Assembly: GCF_018252635.1 (NCBI RefSeq)
Contig: NZ_JAGTXM010000006.1
Location: forward strand, 1-64,000
Reading direction: 5' to 3'
DNA: 64,000 nt
Origin: Citrobacter amalonaticus
Lineage (GTDB): Bacteria; Pseudomonadota; Gammaproteobacteria; Enterobacterales; Enterobacteriaceae
The notes beneath the pieces are model-generated. The model was not told where the DNA came from and did no database searches. It saw only the letters and a program-made list of their open reading frames with translations. Made by a program: the position numbers and the translations under genes. Of the stretch, positions 10,168-24,196 are shown piece after piece. Every line of letters starts with the position of its first letter. The first letter of the stretch is position 1.

Positions 10168-11499
10168 TTCTTCGTTTGACTCCTGCGGCGCCGTTGCCGT
10201 ACTCGGCTTACGACGTTTACCAATGTTCCTGGTATCGCGATGGCGTTTCTTCACGCGCGGTTTATCTTTGTCTTTTTCTTTTTTCTTCTCTTCACGTTTG
10301 GCGAGCGCTTTCTTCGACGGTTTGCCTGTCATCTTTTCGCTCGGCGCACGTGAGGTTGGGCGCAACGCATCAATCACCCGGGATTTCAGTGGTTCTTCAA
10401 TGTAGCGACCAATTTTCAGCAGCAGCAGGTGATCGTGCGCTTCAACCAGCGAGATTGCGGTACCCTTGCGCCCGGCGCGGCCCGTACGGCCAATGCGGTG
10501 CAGATAGGTGTCTCCGCTACGCGGCATGTCGAAGTTAATCACATGGCTGACGTCAGGAATATCGATTCCGCGCGCGGCTACGTCGGTGGCGACCAGCACG
10601 TTAACGCGACCATCGGTAAGACGCTTAATGCCTTCGTTACGCTTGATCTGCGCCATCTCCCCTTCAAGATAGCAGTTGTTGATCCCCGCCAGACGCAGCA
10701 TTTCAGCCAGTTCGTGCACGCGCTCGCGCTTGCGGACAAACACGATGGTACGGGTGGCGTCGTCTTGTTTCAGCAGGTGCTTCAGCAGTTCGAATTTGTG
10801 TTCGAAGTTATCCGCACGATAATACCACTGGTGGATCTTCTTACGCTCGCGAGTGGATGGCGTTGCGGAGACTTCAACCGGCTCTTCCAGCAGACGTTCG
10901 GCAAAATCTTTAATCGCATCGCCTTCCAGCGTGGCGGAGAACAGCATCGTCTGTTTGCGCCAGCGCGTTTCCCCGGCGATGTGCTCGATGTCCTGGGCAA
11001 ACCCCATATCCAGCATCCGATCCGCTTCGTCGAGGATCAGCGTTTCCACGGCGCGGCAGTCAAAATTCTCTTCTTTAATATATTGCAGCAGACGCCCGGT
11101 GGTGGCGACCACAATATCCTGGTTTTCGCTGAACACTTCGGCGTGGTTCATGTACGCTACGCCACCGGTAATCGTCGCGATATCCAGGTGGGTGTTTTTA
11201 GCCAGTTCGCGGGCATGATCGGCGACCTGCATCGCCAGTTCGCGAGTTGGGGTCAGGATTAAAATACGCGGCGGGCCAGATTTTTTACGCGGAAAGTCGA
11301 GCAGGTGCTGCAACGCGGGCAGCAGATACGCCGCCGTTTTACCGGTGCCTGTCGGCGCAGAACCGAGTACGTCACGGCCTTCGAGCGCAGGCGGAATGGC
11401 GGCAGCCTGAATGGCGGTCGGGCGAGTGAAACCTTTTTCCTGGAGGGCATCCAGCAGGCTTTCATCGAGTTCAAGTTCGGAAAAAGTCGTTACAGTCAT
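10165..11499 (-). CDS. srmB: ATP-dependent RNA helicase SrmB
   Basis: A 444-residue DEAD-box helicase that acts early in 50S ribosomal subunit assembly. Helicase motifs run in order: Q-motif region FTRPTAIQ, Walker A APTGTGKT, PTREL, DEAD in LILDEADRM, SAT, and HRIGRTGRAGR. A basic tail of about 70 residues (KKEKDKDKPRVKKRHRD) is expected to bind RNA. The length matches E. coli SrmB. Confidence 0.97.
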   Translation of the reverse strand: MTVTTFSELELDESLLDALQEKGFTRPTAIQAAAIPPALEGRDVLGSAPTGTGKTAAYLLPALQHLLDFPRKKSGPPRILILTPTRELAMQVADHARELAKNTHLDIATITGGVAYMNHAEVFSENQDIVVATTGRLLQYIKEENFDCRAVETLILDEADRMLDMGFAQDIEHIAGETRWRKQTMLFSATLEGDAIKDFAERLLEEPVEVSATPSTRERKKIHQWYYRADNFEHKFELLKHLLKQDDATRTIVFVRKRERVHELAEMLRLAGINNCYLEGEMAQIKRNEGIKRLTDGRVNVLVATDVAARGIDIPDVSHVINFDMPRSGDTYLHRIGRTGRAGRKGTAISLVEAHDHLLLLKIGRYIEEPLKSRVIDALRPTSRAPSEKMTGKPSKKALAKREEKKKEKDKDKPRVKKRHRDTRNIGKRRKPSTATAPQESNEE

Positions 11500-11630
11500 G
11501 TTCTACCTCTGTGTGGGGCGCTGATTATAGACGTTACGGCTGCAATCTTCATCTGTTTGTATGGATATCGCTTCTCAGGTATTGTTTTCACCTGGTGCTG
11601 TTGCCGTTTTTCCTGCAAGGTTTTTAATTC

Positions 11631-13999
<2,369 letters not shown>

Positions 14000-14245
14000 G
14001 TGTTTGGCCAGCATAGCACCAGAATCAGCAAATCAGCACGTTTTATTTTCAGTGTTGTTGTAATGACTAAACAAACCGGTGTGATGTAAACAGATGTCTA
14101 CCGGGGAAATAATTTTGCGCGGCGGGCCGTAAGCATCAGATTAGAGGATGAAATAAAGTGGCCATTGGGTTACTCTGCAACCGGTTTATGGGCATTTTTA
14201 AAGATAGTGCGTTGTTCGGACTCGGTAGACTTATAATGAGAGATA

Positions 14246-14401
14246 ATGACCGTCTACAACATGACAAACAAAAAACAGATGCGTAACGGAACTTTACAAA
14301 AACGAGACACTCTAACCTGTTGCTTGCTCATAGTGCAGCTAATGGAGTGGCGTTTCGCGAACGCGTGGAAATTTGGTTTGGGGAGACTTTACCTCGGATG
14401 A
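14246..14401 (+). CDS. rseD: RseD leader peptide upstream of rpoE
   Basis: A 51-codon ORF in a different frame from rpoE. It begins MTVYNMTNKKQMRNG and ends ...GLGRLYLG. Its TGA stop overlaps the rpoE ATG (sequence ATGA), a layout for translational coupling. Length and sequence agree with my memory of E. coli rseD, reported as a CsrA-controlled leader. The sigma-E promoter lies inside this ORF, so only transcripts from upstream promoters carry the full rseD; that is an inference. A TATAAT at 14232-14237 may be part of such a promoter, though without a good -35 box. Confidence 0.75.
   Translation: MTVYNMTNKKQMRNGTLQKRDTLTCCLLIVQLMEWRFANAWKFGLGRLYLG
14288..14321 (+). promoter_or_regulatory. 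sigma-E autoregulatory promoter of rpoE
   Basis: GGAACTT at 14288-14294 and TCTAA at 14311-14315 are separated by 16 bp, the canonical sigma-E promoter as at E. coli rpoE P2. The predicted start is near 14321, about 77 nt before the rpoE ATG. It allows sigma-E to activate its own operon. Confidence 0.92.
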
Positions 14402-14973
14402 GCGAGCAGTTAACGGACCAGGTCCTGGTTGAACGGGTCCAGAAGGGAGATCAGAAAGCCTTCAATTTACTGGTAGTACGCTACCAGCATAAAGTGGCGA
14501 GTCTGGTTTCCCGCTATGTCCCGTCGGGCGATGTTCCCGATGTGGTGCAAGAATCATTTATTAAAGCCTATCGTGCGCTGGATTCATTCCGGGGAGATAG
14601 CGCTTTTTATACCTGGCTGTATCGCATTGCGGTGAATACAGCGAAGAATTACCTGGTGGCTCAGGGGCGTCGTCCGCCATCAAGCGATGTGGATGCGATT
14701 GAAGCAGAAAACTTCGAAAGTGGCGGTGCGCTGAAAGAAATTTCGAACCCTGAGAACTTAATGTTGTCAGAAGAACTGAGACAGATAGTTTTCCGAACTA
14801 TTGAGTCCCTCCCGGAAGATTTACGTATGGCAATAACCTTGCGGGAGCTGGATGGCCTGAGCTATGAAGAGATAGCCGCTATCATGGATTGTCCGGTGGG
14901 TACGGTGCGTTCACGTATCTTCCGAGCGCGGGAAGCTATTGATAATAAAGTTCAACCGCTTATCAGGCGTTGA
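14398..14973 (+). CDS. rpoE: RNA polymerase sigma-E factor
   Basis: A 191-residue ECF sigma factor for the envelope-stress response. Region 2 (DVPDVVQESFIKAYRAL) recognises the -10 element. Region 4 (LDGLSYEEIAAIMDCPVGTV) is the -35-binding helix-turn-helix. The start MSEQLTDQVL is preferred over the in-frame upstream ATG at 14320, which coincides with the sigma-E transcript start and gives a non-family extension. It heads rpoE-rseA-rseB-rseC and is held inactive by RseA. Confidence 0.97.
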   Translation: MSEQLTDQVLVERVQKGDQKAFNLLVVRYQHKVASLVSRYVPSGDVPDVVQESFIKAYRALDSFRGDSAFYTWLYRIAVNTAKNYLVAQGRRPPSSDVDAIEAENFESGGALKEISNPENLMLSEELRQIVFRTIESLPEDLRMAITLRELDGLSYEEIAAIMDCPVGTVRSRIFRAREAIDNKVQPLIRR

Positions 14974-15004
14974 CGATAGCGGGATACTGGAAAAGGTATT
15001 AGGC

Positions 15005-15655
15005 ATGCAGAAAGAAAAACTTTCCGCTTTAATGGATGGCGAAACGCTGGATAGTGAGCTGCTCAACGAACTGGCTCATGACCCGGAAATGCAAAAAACC
15101 TGGGAAGGCTATCACCTGATCCGCGATTCTATGCGGGGTGACACGCCCGACATGCTTCATTTCGATATTTCCGCTCGCGTAATGGCCGCTATTGAAGATG
15201 AGCCGGTACGCCAGACGGTGCCATTCATTCCAGAGGCCCAGCCTGCGCCACAGCAATGGCAGAAAATGCCATTCTGGCAAAAAATGCGTCCATGGGCCGC
15301 GCAACTTACCCAAATGGGCGTTGCCGCGTGCGTATCGCTTGCAGTTATCGTTGGTGTCCAGCACTATAATGGACAATCTGAAACGTCCCAGCAGCCTGAA
15401 ACGCCGGTGTTCAATACTTTGCCAATGATGGGTAAAGCCAGCCCGGTCAGCCTGGGAGTACCTTCTGATGCGACCGCGAACGGTGGACAACAGCAGCAGG
15501 TACAGGAGCAGCGTCGTCGGATCAACGCTATGTTGCAGGATTACGAACTGCAACGCCGACTGCACTCCGAACAGCTTCAGTTTGAGCAGGCACAGACACA
15601 GCAAGCCGCTGTTCAGGTGCCAGGAATTCAAACTCTAGGAACGCAATCGCAGTAA
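15005..15655 (+). CDS. rseA: anti-sigma-E factor RseA
   Basis: A 216-residue single-pass inner-membrane anti-sigma factor. The cytoplasmic domain (1 to ~95, beginning MQKEKLSALMDGE) binds sigma-E. A membrane segment lies near residues 100-118 (MGVAACVSLAVIVGV). The periplasmic part is Gln-rich (GGQQQQVQEQ) and is where DegS cleaves and RseB binds. Release of sigma-E follows sequential cleavage by DegS, RseP and ClpXP. The stop overlaps the rseB start by one base. Confidence 0.96.
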   Translation: MQKEKLSALMDGETLDSELLNELAHDPEMQKTWEGYHLIRDSMRGDTPDMLHFDISARVMAAIEDEPVRQTVPFIPEAQPAPQQWQKMPFWQKMRPWAAQLTQMGVAACVSLAVIVGVQHYNGQSETSQQPETPVFNTLPMMGKASPVSLGVPSDATANGGQQQQVQEQRRRINAMLQDYELQRRLHSEQLQFEQAQTQQAAVQVPGIQTLGTQSQ

Positions 15656-16611
15656 TGAAGCAACTTTGGTTTGCCATGTCACTTGTGACGGGTAGCCTGT
15701 TCTTCTCTGTCAACGCCTCGGCCAACACTGCGTCCGGGGCGTTGTTGCAGCAGATGAACGTGGCGAGCCAGTCACTCAATTACGAGCTGTCATTCGTCAG
15801 CATCACGAAACAAGGCGTTGAGTCTCTGCGTTATCGCCATGCACGCCTGGAAAACCGTCCGCTTGCACAACTGTTGCAAATGGATGGTCCGCGTCGTGAG
15901 GTGGTCCAGCGTGGGAATGAAATCAGCTACTTCGAACCCGGACTTGAACCGTTCACCCTGAACGGTGACTACATTGTTGACTCCCTGCCATCGCTTATTT
16001 ATACCGATTTCAAACGTCTCGCCCCCTACTATGATTTCATTGCAGTGGGTCGTACCCGGATTGCCGATCGCCTGTGCGAGGTGATTCGCGTGGTGGCGCG
16101 TGATGGTACGCGATACAGCTATATTGTCTGGATGGATACGGAAACGAAGCTGCCGATGCGGGTTGATCTTCTCGATCGTGATGGCGAAACATTAGAGCAA
16201 TTCCGGGTGATCGCTTTCACTGTGAATCAGGATATTGGCAGCGGAATGCAGACGCTGGCGAAAGCCAGTTTGCCGCCGCTGCTCTCCGTTCCGGCGGGTG
16301 AAAAAGCCAAATTCAGTTGGAACCCGACCTGGCTTCCTAAAGGGTTTAGCGAAGTGTCCAGCGGGCGCAGACCGTTGCCGACGATGGACAACATGCCGAT
16401 TGAATCGCGTCTCTACTCCGACGGTCTGTTTAGCTTCTCGATTAACGTCAACCGGGCGACGCAGGCCAGCACCGACCAGATGCTGCGCACCGGGCGCAGA
16501 ACGGTCAGCACGAGCGTACGCGACAACGCGGAAATCACCATTGTCGGTGAATTGCCGCCGCAGACAGCGAAGCGTATTGCCGACACCATTAAGTTTGGAG
16601 CCGCGCAATGA
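15655..16611 (+). CDS. rseB: sigma-E regulatory protein RseB
   Basis: A 318-residue periplasmic protein that binds RseA, shields it from DegS, and senses lipopolysaccharide or lipoprotein intermediates. A signal peptide is evident (start to ~residue 23, ending FSVNASA). The body is the two-domain MucB/RseB fold with a LolA-like N-terminal half. It is coupled to rseA (TAATG) and overlaps rseC by 4 bp. Confidence 0.96.
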   Translation: MKQLWFAMSLVTGSLFFSVNASANTASGALLQQMNVASQSLNYELSFVSITKQGVESLRYRHARLENRPLAQLLQMDGPRREVVQRGNEISYFEPGLEPFTLNGDYIVDSLPSLIYTDFKRLAPYYDFIAVGRTRIADRLCEVIRVVARDGTRYSYIVWMDTETKLPMRVDLLDRDGETLEQFRVIAFTVNQDIGSGMQTLAKASLPPLLSVPAGEKAKFSWNPTWLPKGFSEVSSGRRPLPTMDNMPIESRLYSDGLFSFSINVNRATQASTDQMLRTGRRTVSTSVRDNAEITIVGELPPQTAKRIADTIKFGAAQ

Positions 16612-17087
16612 TCAAAGAATGGGCTACCGTGGTGTCATGGCAAAACGGAGAGGCATTGGTGAGCTGCGATGTGAAAGCGTCCTGTAGCAGTTGCGCTTCA
16701 CGTTCCGGATGTGGCACCCGCGTGCTAAACAAACTCGGGCCGCAGACCACGCATACCATTGTGGTGGCGAGCGATGTGCCGTTAGAGCCTGGGCAGAAAG
16801 TGGAACTGGGGATTGCCGAAGGCAGTCTGCTGGGTTCTGCCATGCTGGTTTATCTGTCGCCGCTGGTGGGGTTATTTCTCATCGCATCGCTTTTTCAGGT
16901 GCTGTTTGGCTCTGATCTTGCGGCGTTAAGCGGCGCGATACTCGGTGGCGTCGGCGGATTCCTGATTGCCCGCGGCTATTCCCGCAAACTTGCCGCACGT
17001 GAAGCCTGGCAGCCGGTTATCTTAAACGTCGCCCTTGCACCAGGTCTGGTGCGCGTTGAAACACCCTCTACCGAAACGACCCCATGA
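16608..17087 (+). CDS. rseC: SoxR-reducing system / sigma-E modulator RseC
   Basis: A 159-residue inner-membrane protein and last gene of the rpoE operon. It has an N-terminal Cys cluster C-x5-C-x2-C-x5-C (CDVKASCSSCASRSGC) and two membrane segments near residues 75-125. In E. coli it modestly affects sigma-E, and it is part of the family that reduces the SoxR iron-sulfur cluster together with Rsx proteins. Its exact chemistry is uncertain. Confidence 0.92.
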   Translation: MIKEWATVVSWQNGEALVSCDVKASCSSCASRSGCGTRVLNKLGPQTTHTIVVASDVPLEPGQKVELGIAEGSLLGSAMLVYLSPLVGLFLIASLFQVLFGSDLAALSGAILGGVGGFLIARGYSRKLAAREAWQPVILNVALAPGLVRVETPSTETTP

Positions 17088-17093
17088 TATTCT

Positions 17094-17177
17094 TGCCGGA
17101 TGGCGGCTTCGCCTTATCTGGCCTACAAACGATCGGCAAGCCAGGTAGGCCCGATAAGCTTGCGCCATCGGGCATCA
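17094..17177. repeat. BIME between rseC and lepA
   Basis: Inverted REP pair: TTGCCGGATGGCGGC with its GCCTTATCTGGCCTAC arm, then GTAGGCCCGATAAGCTTGCG with GCCATCGGGCA. It lies in the 282-bp rseC-lepA spacer and probably protects the 3' end of the rpoE-rseABC message. Confidence 0.85.
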
Positions 17178-17369
17178 TGCCTCTCTTACTCTGTTTTACA
17201 TCAGAAAAGCGATGCCGTTTCCAGTTCCCGCTATCCTGACTCTATGAACATTTCCTCGCCTTCGCGTTGTAGTGTAGAATGCGGCGTTTCAGTTAAACAG
17301 ACGTTAAGCTCAGAACAGCGACTTCTCAAAGCCTGTCGAACCAGGCGTAAGGCACAATAATTACACTCT

Positions 17370-19169
17370 ATGAAGAACATACGTAACTTTTCGATCATTG
17401 CTCACATCGACCACGGTAAATCGACGCTGTCTGACCGTATTATTCAGATCTGCGGTGGCCTGTCTGACCGTGAAATGGAAGCGCAGGTTCTCGACTCGAT
17501 GGATCTTGAGCGTGAGCGCGGTATTACTATCAAAGCGCAGAGCGTAACGCTCGATTTCAAATCCGCTGATGGTGAAACTTACCAGCTTAACTTCATCGAC
17601 ACCCCAGGCCACGTTGACTTCTCGTATGAAGTTTCTCGTTCGCTTGCCGCTTGTGAAGGCGCACTGCTGGTGGTGGATGCCGGGCAGGGCGTTGAAGCGC
17701 AAACCCTGGCAAACTGCTACACCGCGATGGAAATGGATCTCGAAGTGGTGCCGGTCCTCAACAAAATTGACCTGCCAGCCGCCGATCCCGAGCGTGTCGC
17801 CGAAGAGATTGAAGACATCGTCGGTATTGATGCGACCGATGCCGTGCGCTGCTCGGCGAAAACCGGCGTGGGCGTGACTGACGTTCTGGAACGTCTGGTG
17901 CGTGATATTCCGCCGCCGCAGGGCGATCCGGATGGCCCATTACAGGCGCTGATCATCGACTCCTGGTTCGATAACTATCTCGGCGTTGTCTCGCTGGTGC
18001 GTATTAAAAACGGCACCCTGCGAAAAGGTGAGAAAATCAAAGTGATGAGTACCGGTCAGACCTATAACGCTGACCGTCTGGGGATCTTCACGCCTAAACA
18101 GGTTGATCGTACCGAGCTGAAATGCGGCGAGGTAGGTTGGCTGGTGTGCGCTATTAAAGACATCCTCGGCGCACCGGTTGGCGATACCCTGACTCAGGCA
18201 CGTAACCCGGCAGAAAAAGCGCTGCCAGGCTTTAAAAAGGTGAAACCGCAGGTTTATGCGGGCCTGTTCCCGGTCAGCTCTGATGATTATGAAAACTTCC
18301 GCGACGCGCTTGGCAAGCTGAGCCTCAACGACGCCTCTTTGTTCTATGAACCGGAAAGTTCTACTGCGCTGGGCTTCGGCTTCCGCTGTGGCTTCCTGGG
18401 GCTGTTGCACATGGAGATCATTCAGGAGCGTCTGGAGCGTGAATACGATCTGGACCTGATCACCACCGCGCCGACCGTAGTATATGAAGTCGAAACTACC
18501 GCGAAAGAGACGATTTACGTCGACAGTCCGTCCAAGCTGCCGCCGCTAAACAACATCTATGAGTTGCGTGAGCCGATCGCGGAATGTCACATGCTGCTGC
18601 CTCAGGCATACCTCGGTAACGTGATTACCCTGTGTGTTGAGAAACGTGGCGTACAGACCAACATGGTTTACCACGGTAACCAGGTGGCGCTGACCTATGA
18701 AATCCCGATGGCTGAAGTGGTCCTCGACTTCTTCGATCGCCTGAAATCCACCTCGCGCGGTTATGCATCGCTGGATTACAACTTCAAACGCTTCCAGGCT
18801 TCCGACATGGTGCGTGTTGATGTCTTGATCAACAACGAACGTGTCGATGCGCTGGCGCTGATCACTCACCGTGATAACTCGCAGAGTCGTGGTCGCGAAC
18901 TGGTGGAGAAAATGAAAGATCTGATCCCACGTCAGCAGTTCGATATCGCCATCCAGGCAGCAATCGGGACGCACATCATTGCGCGCTCTACTGTGAAACA
19001 GTTGCGTAAAAACGTTCTGGCAAAATGCTATGGCGGTGATATCAGCCGTAAGAAAAAGCTGCTGCAGAAGCAGAAAGAGGGTAAGAAGCGTATGAAGCAG
19101 ATCGGTAACGTTGAGCTGCCTCAGGAAGCGTTCCTCGCCATTCTGCATGTCGGTAAAGACAGCAAATAA
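17370..19169 (+). CDS. lepA: elongation factor 4 (LepA)
   Basis: A 599-residue translational GTPase that acts on ribosomes; roles in back-translocation and initiation/assembly have been proposed. G motifs are visible: AHIDHGKST (G1), GITIKAQ (G2), DTPGHVDF (G3), NKIDLPAA (G4). EF-G-like domains and a lysine-rich C-terminal domain ([18 protein letters not shown]) follow. It is operonic with lepB, 16 bp downstream. Confidence 0.97.
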   Translation: MKNIRNFSIIAHIDHGKSTLSDRIIQICGGLSDREMEAQVLDSMDLERERGITIKAQSVTLDFKSADGETYQLNFIDTPGHVDFSYEVSRSLAACEGALLVVDAGQGVEAQTLANCYTAMEMDLEVVPVLNKIDLPAADPERVAEEIEDIVGIDATDAVRCSAKTGVGVTDVLERLVRDIPPPQGDPDGPLQALIIDSWFDNYLGVVSLVRIKNGTLRKGEKIKVMSTGQTYNADRLGIFTPKQVDRTELKCGEVGWLVCAIKDILGAPVGDTLTQARNPAEKALPGFKKVKPQVYAGLFPVSSDDYENFRDALGKLSLNDASLFYEPESSTALGFGFRCGFLGLLHMEIIQERLEREYDLDLITTAPTVVYEVETTAKETIYVDSPSKLPPLNNIYELREPIAECHMLLPQAYLGNVITLCVEKRGVQTNMVYHGNQVALTYEIPMAEVVLDFFDRLKSTSRGYASLDYNFKRFQASDMVRVDVLINNERVDALALITHRDNSQSRGRELVEKMKDLIPRQQFDIAIQAAIGTHIIARSTVKQLRKNVLAKCYGGDISRKKKLLQKQKEGKKRMKQIGNVELPQEAFLAILHVGKDSK

Positions 19170-19185
19170 TCCTTAAGGAGTTGGC

Positions 19186-20160
19186 ATGGCGAATATGTTT
19201 GCCCTGATTCTGGTGATTGCCACATTAGTCACGGGCATTTTATGGTGCGCAGATAAGTTTATTTTCGCGCCAAAACGTCGGGAGCGTCAGGCGGCAGCGC
19301 AGGCTGCTGCCGGAGATTCACTGGATAAGGCAACGTTGAAGAAAGTTTCGCCGAAGCCTGGCTGGCTGGAAACGGGCGCTTCGGTATTTCCGGTGTTGGC
19401 TATCGTGCTGATCGTGCGTTCGTTTATCTATGAACCTTTCCAGATCCCGTCGGGTTCGATGATGCCGACGCTGTTGATCGGTGACTTTATCCTGGTGGAG
19501 AAATTCGCTTACGGTATTAAAGATCCGATTTATCAGAAGACCCTGATCGAAACGGGTCATCCCAAACGCGGTGATATCGTGGTCTTTAAATACCCGGAAG
19601 ATCCACGTCTGGATTACATCAAGCGTGCAGTCGGCTTACCGGGTGATAAAGTGACCTACGATCCCGTTGCGAAAGAAGTGACTATTCAGCCGGGCTGTCG
19701 TTCAGGTCAGGCGTGTGAAAACGCGCTGCCGGTCACCTATAGCGACGTTCAGCCGAGCGATTTTGTGCAGACATTTGCACGTCGTAACGGTGGTGAAGCG
19801 ACCAGTGGTTTCTTCGAGATCCCGCTGAGCGAAACGAATGAGAACGGTATTCGTCTGTCTGAGCGTAAAGAGACGCTGGGCGAGGTGACGCACCGCATTC
19901 TGACCGTGCCGATTGCTCAGGATCAGGTGGGGATGTATTACCAGCAGCCAGGACAGCCGCTGGCGACCTGGATTGTGCCGCCGGGCCAGTACTTCATGAT
20001 GGGCGACAACCGCGACAATAGCGCGGATAGCCGTTATTGGGGCTTTGTCCCGGAAGCGAATCTGGTCGGTAAAGCTACTGCCATCTGGATGAGTTTTGAC
20101 AAACAAGAAGGCGAATGGCCGACGGGCGTTCGTTTAAGCCGCATTGGTGGTATCCACTAA
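19186..20160 (+). CDS. lepB: signal peptidase I
   Basis: A 324-residue inner-membrane protease that removes signal peptides from exported proteins. Two N-terminal membrane segments (about 1-22 and 62-80) precede the periplasmic catalytic domain. Nucleophile Ser91 is in PSGSMMPTL, the general base Lys146 in YIKRAVGLPGDK, and box E is GDNRDNSADSRYWG. Length and residues match E. coli LepB. Confidence 0.97.
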   Translation: MANMFALILVIATLVTGILWCADKFIFAPKRRERQAAAQAAAGDSLDKATLKKVSPKPGWLETGASVFPVLAIVLIVRSFIYEPFQIPSGSMMPTLLIGDFILVEKFAYGIKDPIYQKTLIETGHPKRGDIVVFKYPEDPRLDYIKRAVGLPGDKVTYDPVAKEVTIQPGCRSGQACENALPVTYSDVQPSDFVQTFARRNGGEATSGFFEIPLSETNENGIRLSERKETLGEVTHRILTVPIAQDQVGMYYQQPGQPLATWIVPPGQYFMMGDNRDNSADSRYWGFVPEANLVGKATAIWMSFDKQEGEWPTGVRLSRIGGIH

Positions 20161-20173
20161 TTGCCGCGAATCG

Positions 20174-20206
20174 TTCACGTTGTCGTCGTTATGACGGCAA
20201 CGTGAA
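20174..20206 (+). terminator. hairpin after lepB
   Basis: A 14-bp stem: TTCACGTTG pairs with CAACGTGAA and the inner TCGTC with GACGG (one wobble), with loop GTTAT. Only a weak T-rich stretch follows, so this may be a partial terminator or a processing/attenuation element between lepA-lepB and rnc. Confidence 0.55.
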
Positions 20207-20305
20207 TTATTTCTTCGATAAATCCGCCCAGACTAACGACATCCCTTGTCGTTGTGTATAGAATATTCCCCCGAAGTTTCAGGTTGGCGCCTCCAGGTCG
20301 CCACG

Positions 20306-20400
20306 GCACACGAAACAGCGTTGGTCCCCCTATATGAGCAAACATAAGCTGCTTAATGCGGCCGGAAGAATGCTACATATATCAGGTCTGTTTCGTGTGC
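20306..20400 (+). promoter_or_regulatory. rnc leader RNase III hairpin
   Basis: GCACACGAAACAG at 20306-20318 is exactly complementary to CTGTTTCGTGTGC at 20388-20400. This gives a 13-bp stem enclosing about 69 nt, just upstream of the rnc start. E. coli rnc has such a leader, which RNase III cleaves to destabilise its own message. Confidence 0.8.
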
Positions 20401-20403
20401 TGA

Positions 20404-22016
<1,613 letters not shown>

Positions 22017-22045
22017 ACCTGCGCTCTGAACAGGCGACGAGTATG

Positions 22046-22756
22046 ATGGAGGGCTGGCAGCGCGCATTTGTCCTGCATAGTCGTCCCTGGAGCGAAACCA
22101 GCCTGATGCTGGACGTATTCACGGAAGAGTCGGGTCGTGTGCGCCTGGTTGCCAAAGGTGCACGTTCTAAACGCTCTAATCTGAAAGGCGCCCTCCAGCC
22201 TTTTACCCCCCTGTTAGTTCGCTTTGGCGGACGTGGCGAAGTCAAAACGCTGCGTAGCGCGGAAGCGGTTTCTCTGGCGCTTCCTCTAAGCGGTATCACG
22301 CTGTACAGCGGCCTGTATATCAACGAACTGCTTGCTCGTGTGCTGGAGCACGAAACCCGCTTTTCTGAACTCTTCTTCGATTACCTGCACTGCATTCAGG
22401 CACTGGCGGGGGCAACGGGAACGCCGGAGCCGGTGCTGCGCCGTTTTGAACTGGCGCTACTCGGTCATCTTGGCTATGGGGTTGATTTCCTGCACTGTGC
22501 GGGCAGCGGCGAGCCGGTGGAAGACACTATGACCTACCGCTACCGAGAAGAAAAAGGCTTTATCGCCAGCGTCGTGATTGACAACAGCACCTTTACCGGA
22601 CGCCATTTGCGGGCGCTGGCAGAACGCGAATTCCCGGATGTCGATACGCTACGTGCGGCGAAACGCTTTACCCGCATAGCCCTGAAGCCGTATCTTGGTG
22701 GTAAACCCTTAAAGAGCCGCGAATTATTCCGGCAGTTCATGCCGAAGCGAACATAA
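22046..22756 (+). CDS. recO: DNA repair protein RecO
   Basis: A 236-residue mediator that helps RecR load RecA on SSB-coated single-stranded DNA (RecFOR pathway). The N-terminal OB fold starts [20 protein letters not shown] helical domain and zinc-finger-like region follow. Two adjacent ATG codons exist; the second matches E. coli. The protein ends ...RQFMPKRT, about six residues shorter than the E. coli tail as I remember it. Confidence 0.94.
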   Translation: MEGWQRAFVLHSRPWSETSLMLDVFTEESGRVRLVAKGARSKRSNLKGALQPFTPLLVRFGGRGEVKTLRSAEAVSLALPLSGITLYSGLYINELLARVLEHETRFSELFFDYLHCIQALAGATGTPEPVLRRFELALLGHLGYGVDFLHCAGSGEPVEDTMTYRYREEKGFIASVVIDNSTFTGRHLRALAEREFPDVDTLRAAKRFTRIALKPYLGGKPLKSRELFRQFMPKRT

Positions 22757-22772
22757 AATCACGAGGATTGTC

Positions 22773-23503
22773 ATGGCTGAATTACTGTTAGGCGTCAATA
22801 TTGACCACATTGCCACGTTACGTAATGCACGCGGTACCGCGTATCCAGATCCTGTCCAGGCGGCATTCATTGCCGAACAGGCGGGTGCCGATGGTATTAC
22901 CGTTCATTTGCGTGAAGACCGCCGCCACATTACCGACCGTGATGTTCGCATTCTGCGCCAGACGCTGGATACACGTATGAATCTTGAAATGGCGGTAACG
23001 GAAGAGATGCTGGCGATTGCCGTTGAAACCAAACCCCATTTTTGCTGCCTGGTGCCGGAAAAGCGCCAGGAAGTGACAACCGAAGGCGGACTGGATGTGG
23101 CCGGGCAGCGCGATAAAATGCGTGATGCCTGTAAACGTCTGGCCGACGCCGGGATCCTTGTCTCGCTGTTCATTGATGCCGATGACGCGCAAATCAAGGC
23201 GGCTGCTGACGTCGGCGCGCCGTTCATTGAAATTCATACCGGCTGCTACGCAGAGGCAAAAACCGATGCGGAGCAGGCACAGGAACTGGCGCGCATCGCA
23301 AAAGCCGCCACTTTCGCCGCGAGTCTGGGACTGAAAGTGAATGCGGGTCATGGTCTGACCTACCACAACGTCAAAGCTATCGCCGCACTACCAGAAATGC
23401 ACGAGCTGAATATCGGTCATGCGATTATCGGTCGCGCGGTGATGAGCGGGTTGAAAGAGGCCGTTGCGGAAATGAAGCGTCTGATGCTGGAAGCGCGCAG
23501 TTA

Positions 23504-23504
<1 letters not shown>
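22773..23504 (+). CDS. pdxJ: pyridoxine 5'-phosphate synthase
   Basis: A 243-residue TIM-barrel enzyme that condenses deoxyxylulose 5-phosphate with the 3-amino-2-oxopropyl phosphate made by PdxA, in vitamin B6 synthesis. Characteristic segments: [16 protein letters not shown] at the N-terminus, HLREDRRHI, and [12 protein letters not shown]. Its stop overlaps the acpS start by one base (TTAATGG), so the two are translationally coupled. Confidence 0.97.
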
Positions 23505-24177
<673 letters not shown>

Positions 24178-24196
24178 TTATACGCGCATTCTTTGC

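Noticed and set aside
10429-11262. Long opposite-strand ORF inside srmB (277 codons)
   Set aside because: It is an antisense shadow of a conserved helicase gene, caused by GC-rich codon structure.
14320-14397. N-terminal extension of rpoE from an upstream ATG
   Set aside because: The ATG coincides with the predicted sigma-E transcript start, and the known RpoE begins MSEQLTDQ.
17100-17360. 86-codon ORF after rseC
   Set aside because: It runs through the REP palindromes and has no ribosome-binding site or family resemblance.
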